Assembly: GCA_030849075.1 (NCBI GenBank) | Contig: JASAOO010003037.1 | Coordinates: forward strand, 1-18,649 | Length of the DNA: 18,649 nt | Reading direction: 5' to 3' | Source of the DNA: Zelonia costaricensis | Taxonomy: Eukaryota > Euglenozoa > Kinetoplastea > Trypanosomatida > Trypanosomatidae | In this document: positions 17,673 to 18,649 of the stretch, piece by piece | How positions within the stretch are numbered: the stretch's first letter is position 1 | Layout: the number at the start of each line of letters is the position of its first letter | Translations under genes and position numbers: made by a program | Notes under the pieces: generated by a model | Seen by the model: only the letters and a program-made list of their open reading frames with translations | What the model was told of the DNA's origin: nothing | Database searches by the model: none

Positions 17673-18555
17673 AGATGCATGTAGGCGTGTTCATCCGAAC
17701 GAAACGTTTCTGACGGTTGGCTGCTTTATCTTTCACCTGGCCCCGTGCGGTCCTGCTTGCTGCCCGTTGCCGTCATCGTCTTCCCCGCTGTCCATTAGTT
17801 CGTCGTCGCTTTCCGTTCTCGTCTCTGTGTGTGCTTGCGTGTGCTGTGCACGTCCTCGCGAACAACCACACTCAGACGCTGGTATACACACGCTCCTTCG
17901 TTCCCCAAAACCAAACAGGAGAACACAACTGTGGTGTGCAGGTCGGCTTGACTGCTCCTGCTCTGTTTGTTCTCTTTTTTTTTTCAGCTTTCTGCGGCGC
18001 CAGAACAGCGAGCGGCAGTAGGCATCGCCCCCGTGCGCACCGCAGCTTGCAAGCGCTACTTGCTCGTGTTGCGTCGCGTGCGTGATTGCCGCAGGTACGA
18101 GTGACGCTGATGCCCTCCCACGCTACCATCGGATGTAACCTCCGCAGTCCAAGACCGTCCTCGGCTTGACCGCCAGTGAATGCGAGCCTTTCTACTACTG
18201 CGCTGACTCTTCTTCCCTCACATCTCTGCTTCGCACTTGGTGTGCGTCTCTGCGGCGCCCCATGCCCAACGTACACGCATGTGCACCAACGTGCCGGCAC
18301 GTCATGCGATGCCGTGCACCTATGCCCTCCACTACATTGCTGACGCGGGCCCCTTTTCACACTTGGCCAGATTGTTCGCTACCCTTATAAGTACTTCACC
18401 GATTCCCCGCTTGCGGTGTAGCCTAGTGCTGTTCCAAGCCGCTCCTGAAGCAACGTTCTATCCTGTACAACACCTCAACGGCTTTCCCGCAGCGCCCTCT
18501 CGCTAACATCTGCGAGCCCCGCCAGCCACACCACTGAGGTCTCTATCGTCGGCCA

Positions 18556-18611
18556 GTTTCTGTTTTTTCTTTTCATCTTCTTCACACGATTTGTCATTGC
18601 CCACGTGTCAG
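18556..18611 (+). promoter_or_regulatory. Trans-splice acceptor for the gene entering the 3' edge
   Basis: A T-rich pyrimidine tract (18556-18586) is followed by the first downstream CAG, with AG at 18610-18611. The ATG at 18617 follows after only five bases, which supports a real gene start there. Confidence 0.65.
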
Positions 18612-18616
18612 GAAAG

Positions 18617-18649
18617 ATGAGCACGTACAAGCGCGCGCGGACGCAGTCT
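18617..18649 (+). CDS. Start of an unidentified gene (5' fragment)
   Basis: Eleven codons, MSTYKRARTQS, run to the window edge. They are called as a gene because the ATG directly follows a well-formed pyrimidine tract and AG, as at the other gene starts, and the fragment has the GC-rich, Arg/Lys-containing character of local coding sequence. The product cannot be identified from so few residues. Gene orientation agrees with all other genes in the window. Confidence 0.6.
   Translation, partial: MSTYKRARTQS

Larger units (their letters stand above)
17606..18616 (+). other. Intergenic region downstream of the kinesin-ROCO gene
   Basis: About 1 kb without a credible gene. A purine-rich stretch (17612-17640) and a GT repeat (17656-17672) follow the stop codon, then alternating T/C-rich 3' UTR-like sequence. 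Open frames here lack recognisable features. The part from about 18090 to 18350 is less repetitive than the rest, but I could not identify it. Confidence 0.65.

Overview
The window looks like nuclear DNA of a trypanosomatid, most likely Leishmania or a close Leishmaniinae relative. Every convincing gene is intronless and on the + strand. Coding regions are very GC-rich, while the 0.9-2.6 kb gaps between them are full of polypyrimidine tracts, GT/CA, GA and CT repeats. Each gene start lies shortly behind a pyrimidine tract and an AG dinucleotide, the signature of SL trans-splicing in a directional polycistronic unit. No tRNA, rRNA, CRISPR array or intact transposon was recognised by eye.

Layout: 1-158 is the 3' end of an M32 metallocarboxypeptidase gene. 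1445-2941 is a complete second copy of it (498 aa); the overlapping 158 bases match at all but two positions. 3809-5086 is a bacterial-type (E. coli Icd-like) isocitrate dehydrogenase whose cofactor-pocket residues point to NAD+ rather than NADP+. 7034-8551 is a third, divergent M32 carboxypeptidase (505 aa). 11114-17605 is a giant gene of about 2163 aa. 18617 to the window end is the first 11 codons of another gene.

The most remarkable object is the giant gene. It encodes an intact-looking kinesin motor, a short coiled coil, a kinesin-3-like FHA domain, a long low-complexity linker and then a Roc-COR (ROCO-family) module, with no leucine-rich repeats or kinase domain visible. The motor keeps its nucleotide motifs, whereas the Roc domain has substitutions at the G3 and G4 aspartates. 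I know of no described kinesin-FHA-Roc-COR protein, so this is the main candidate for an undescribed system: a microtubule motor that carries its own ROCO dimerisation/regulatory module.

The genes share a transcription unit, but nothing in the sequence suggests one pathway. The carboxypeptidases would release C-terminal residues from peptides, the dehydrogenase would make 2-oxoglutarate and a reduced nucleotide, and the kinesin would serve cytoskeletal transport. The carboxypeptidases do record a history of duplication: a recent tandem copy, and an unusually conserved DNA patch shared with the older paralogue.
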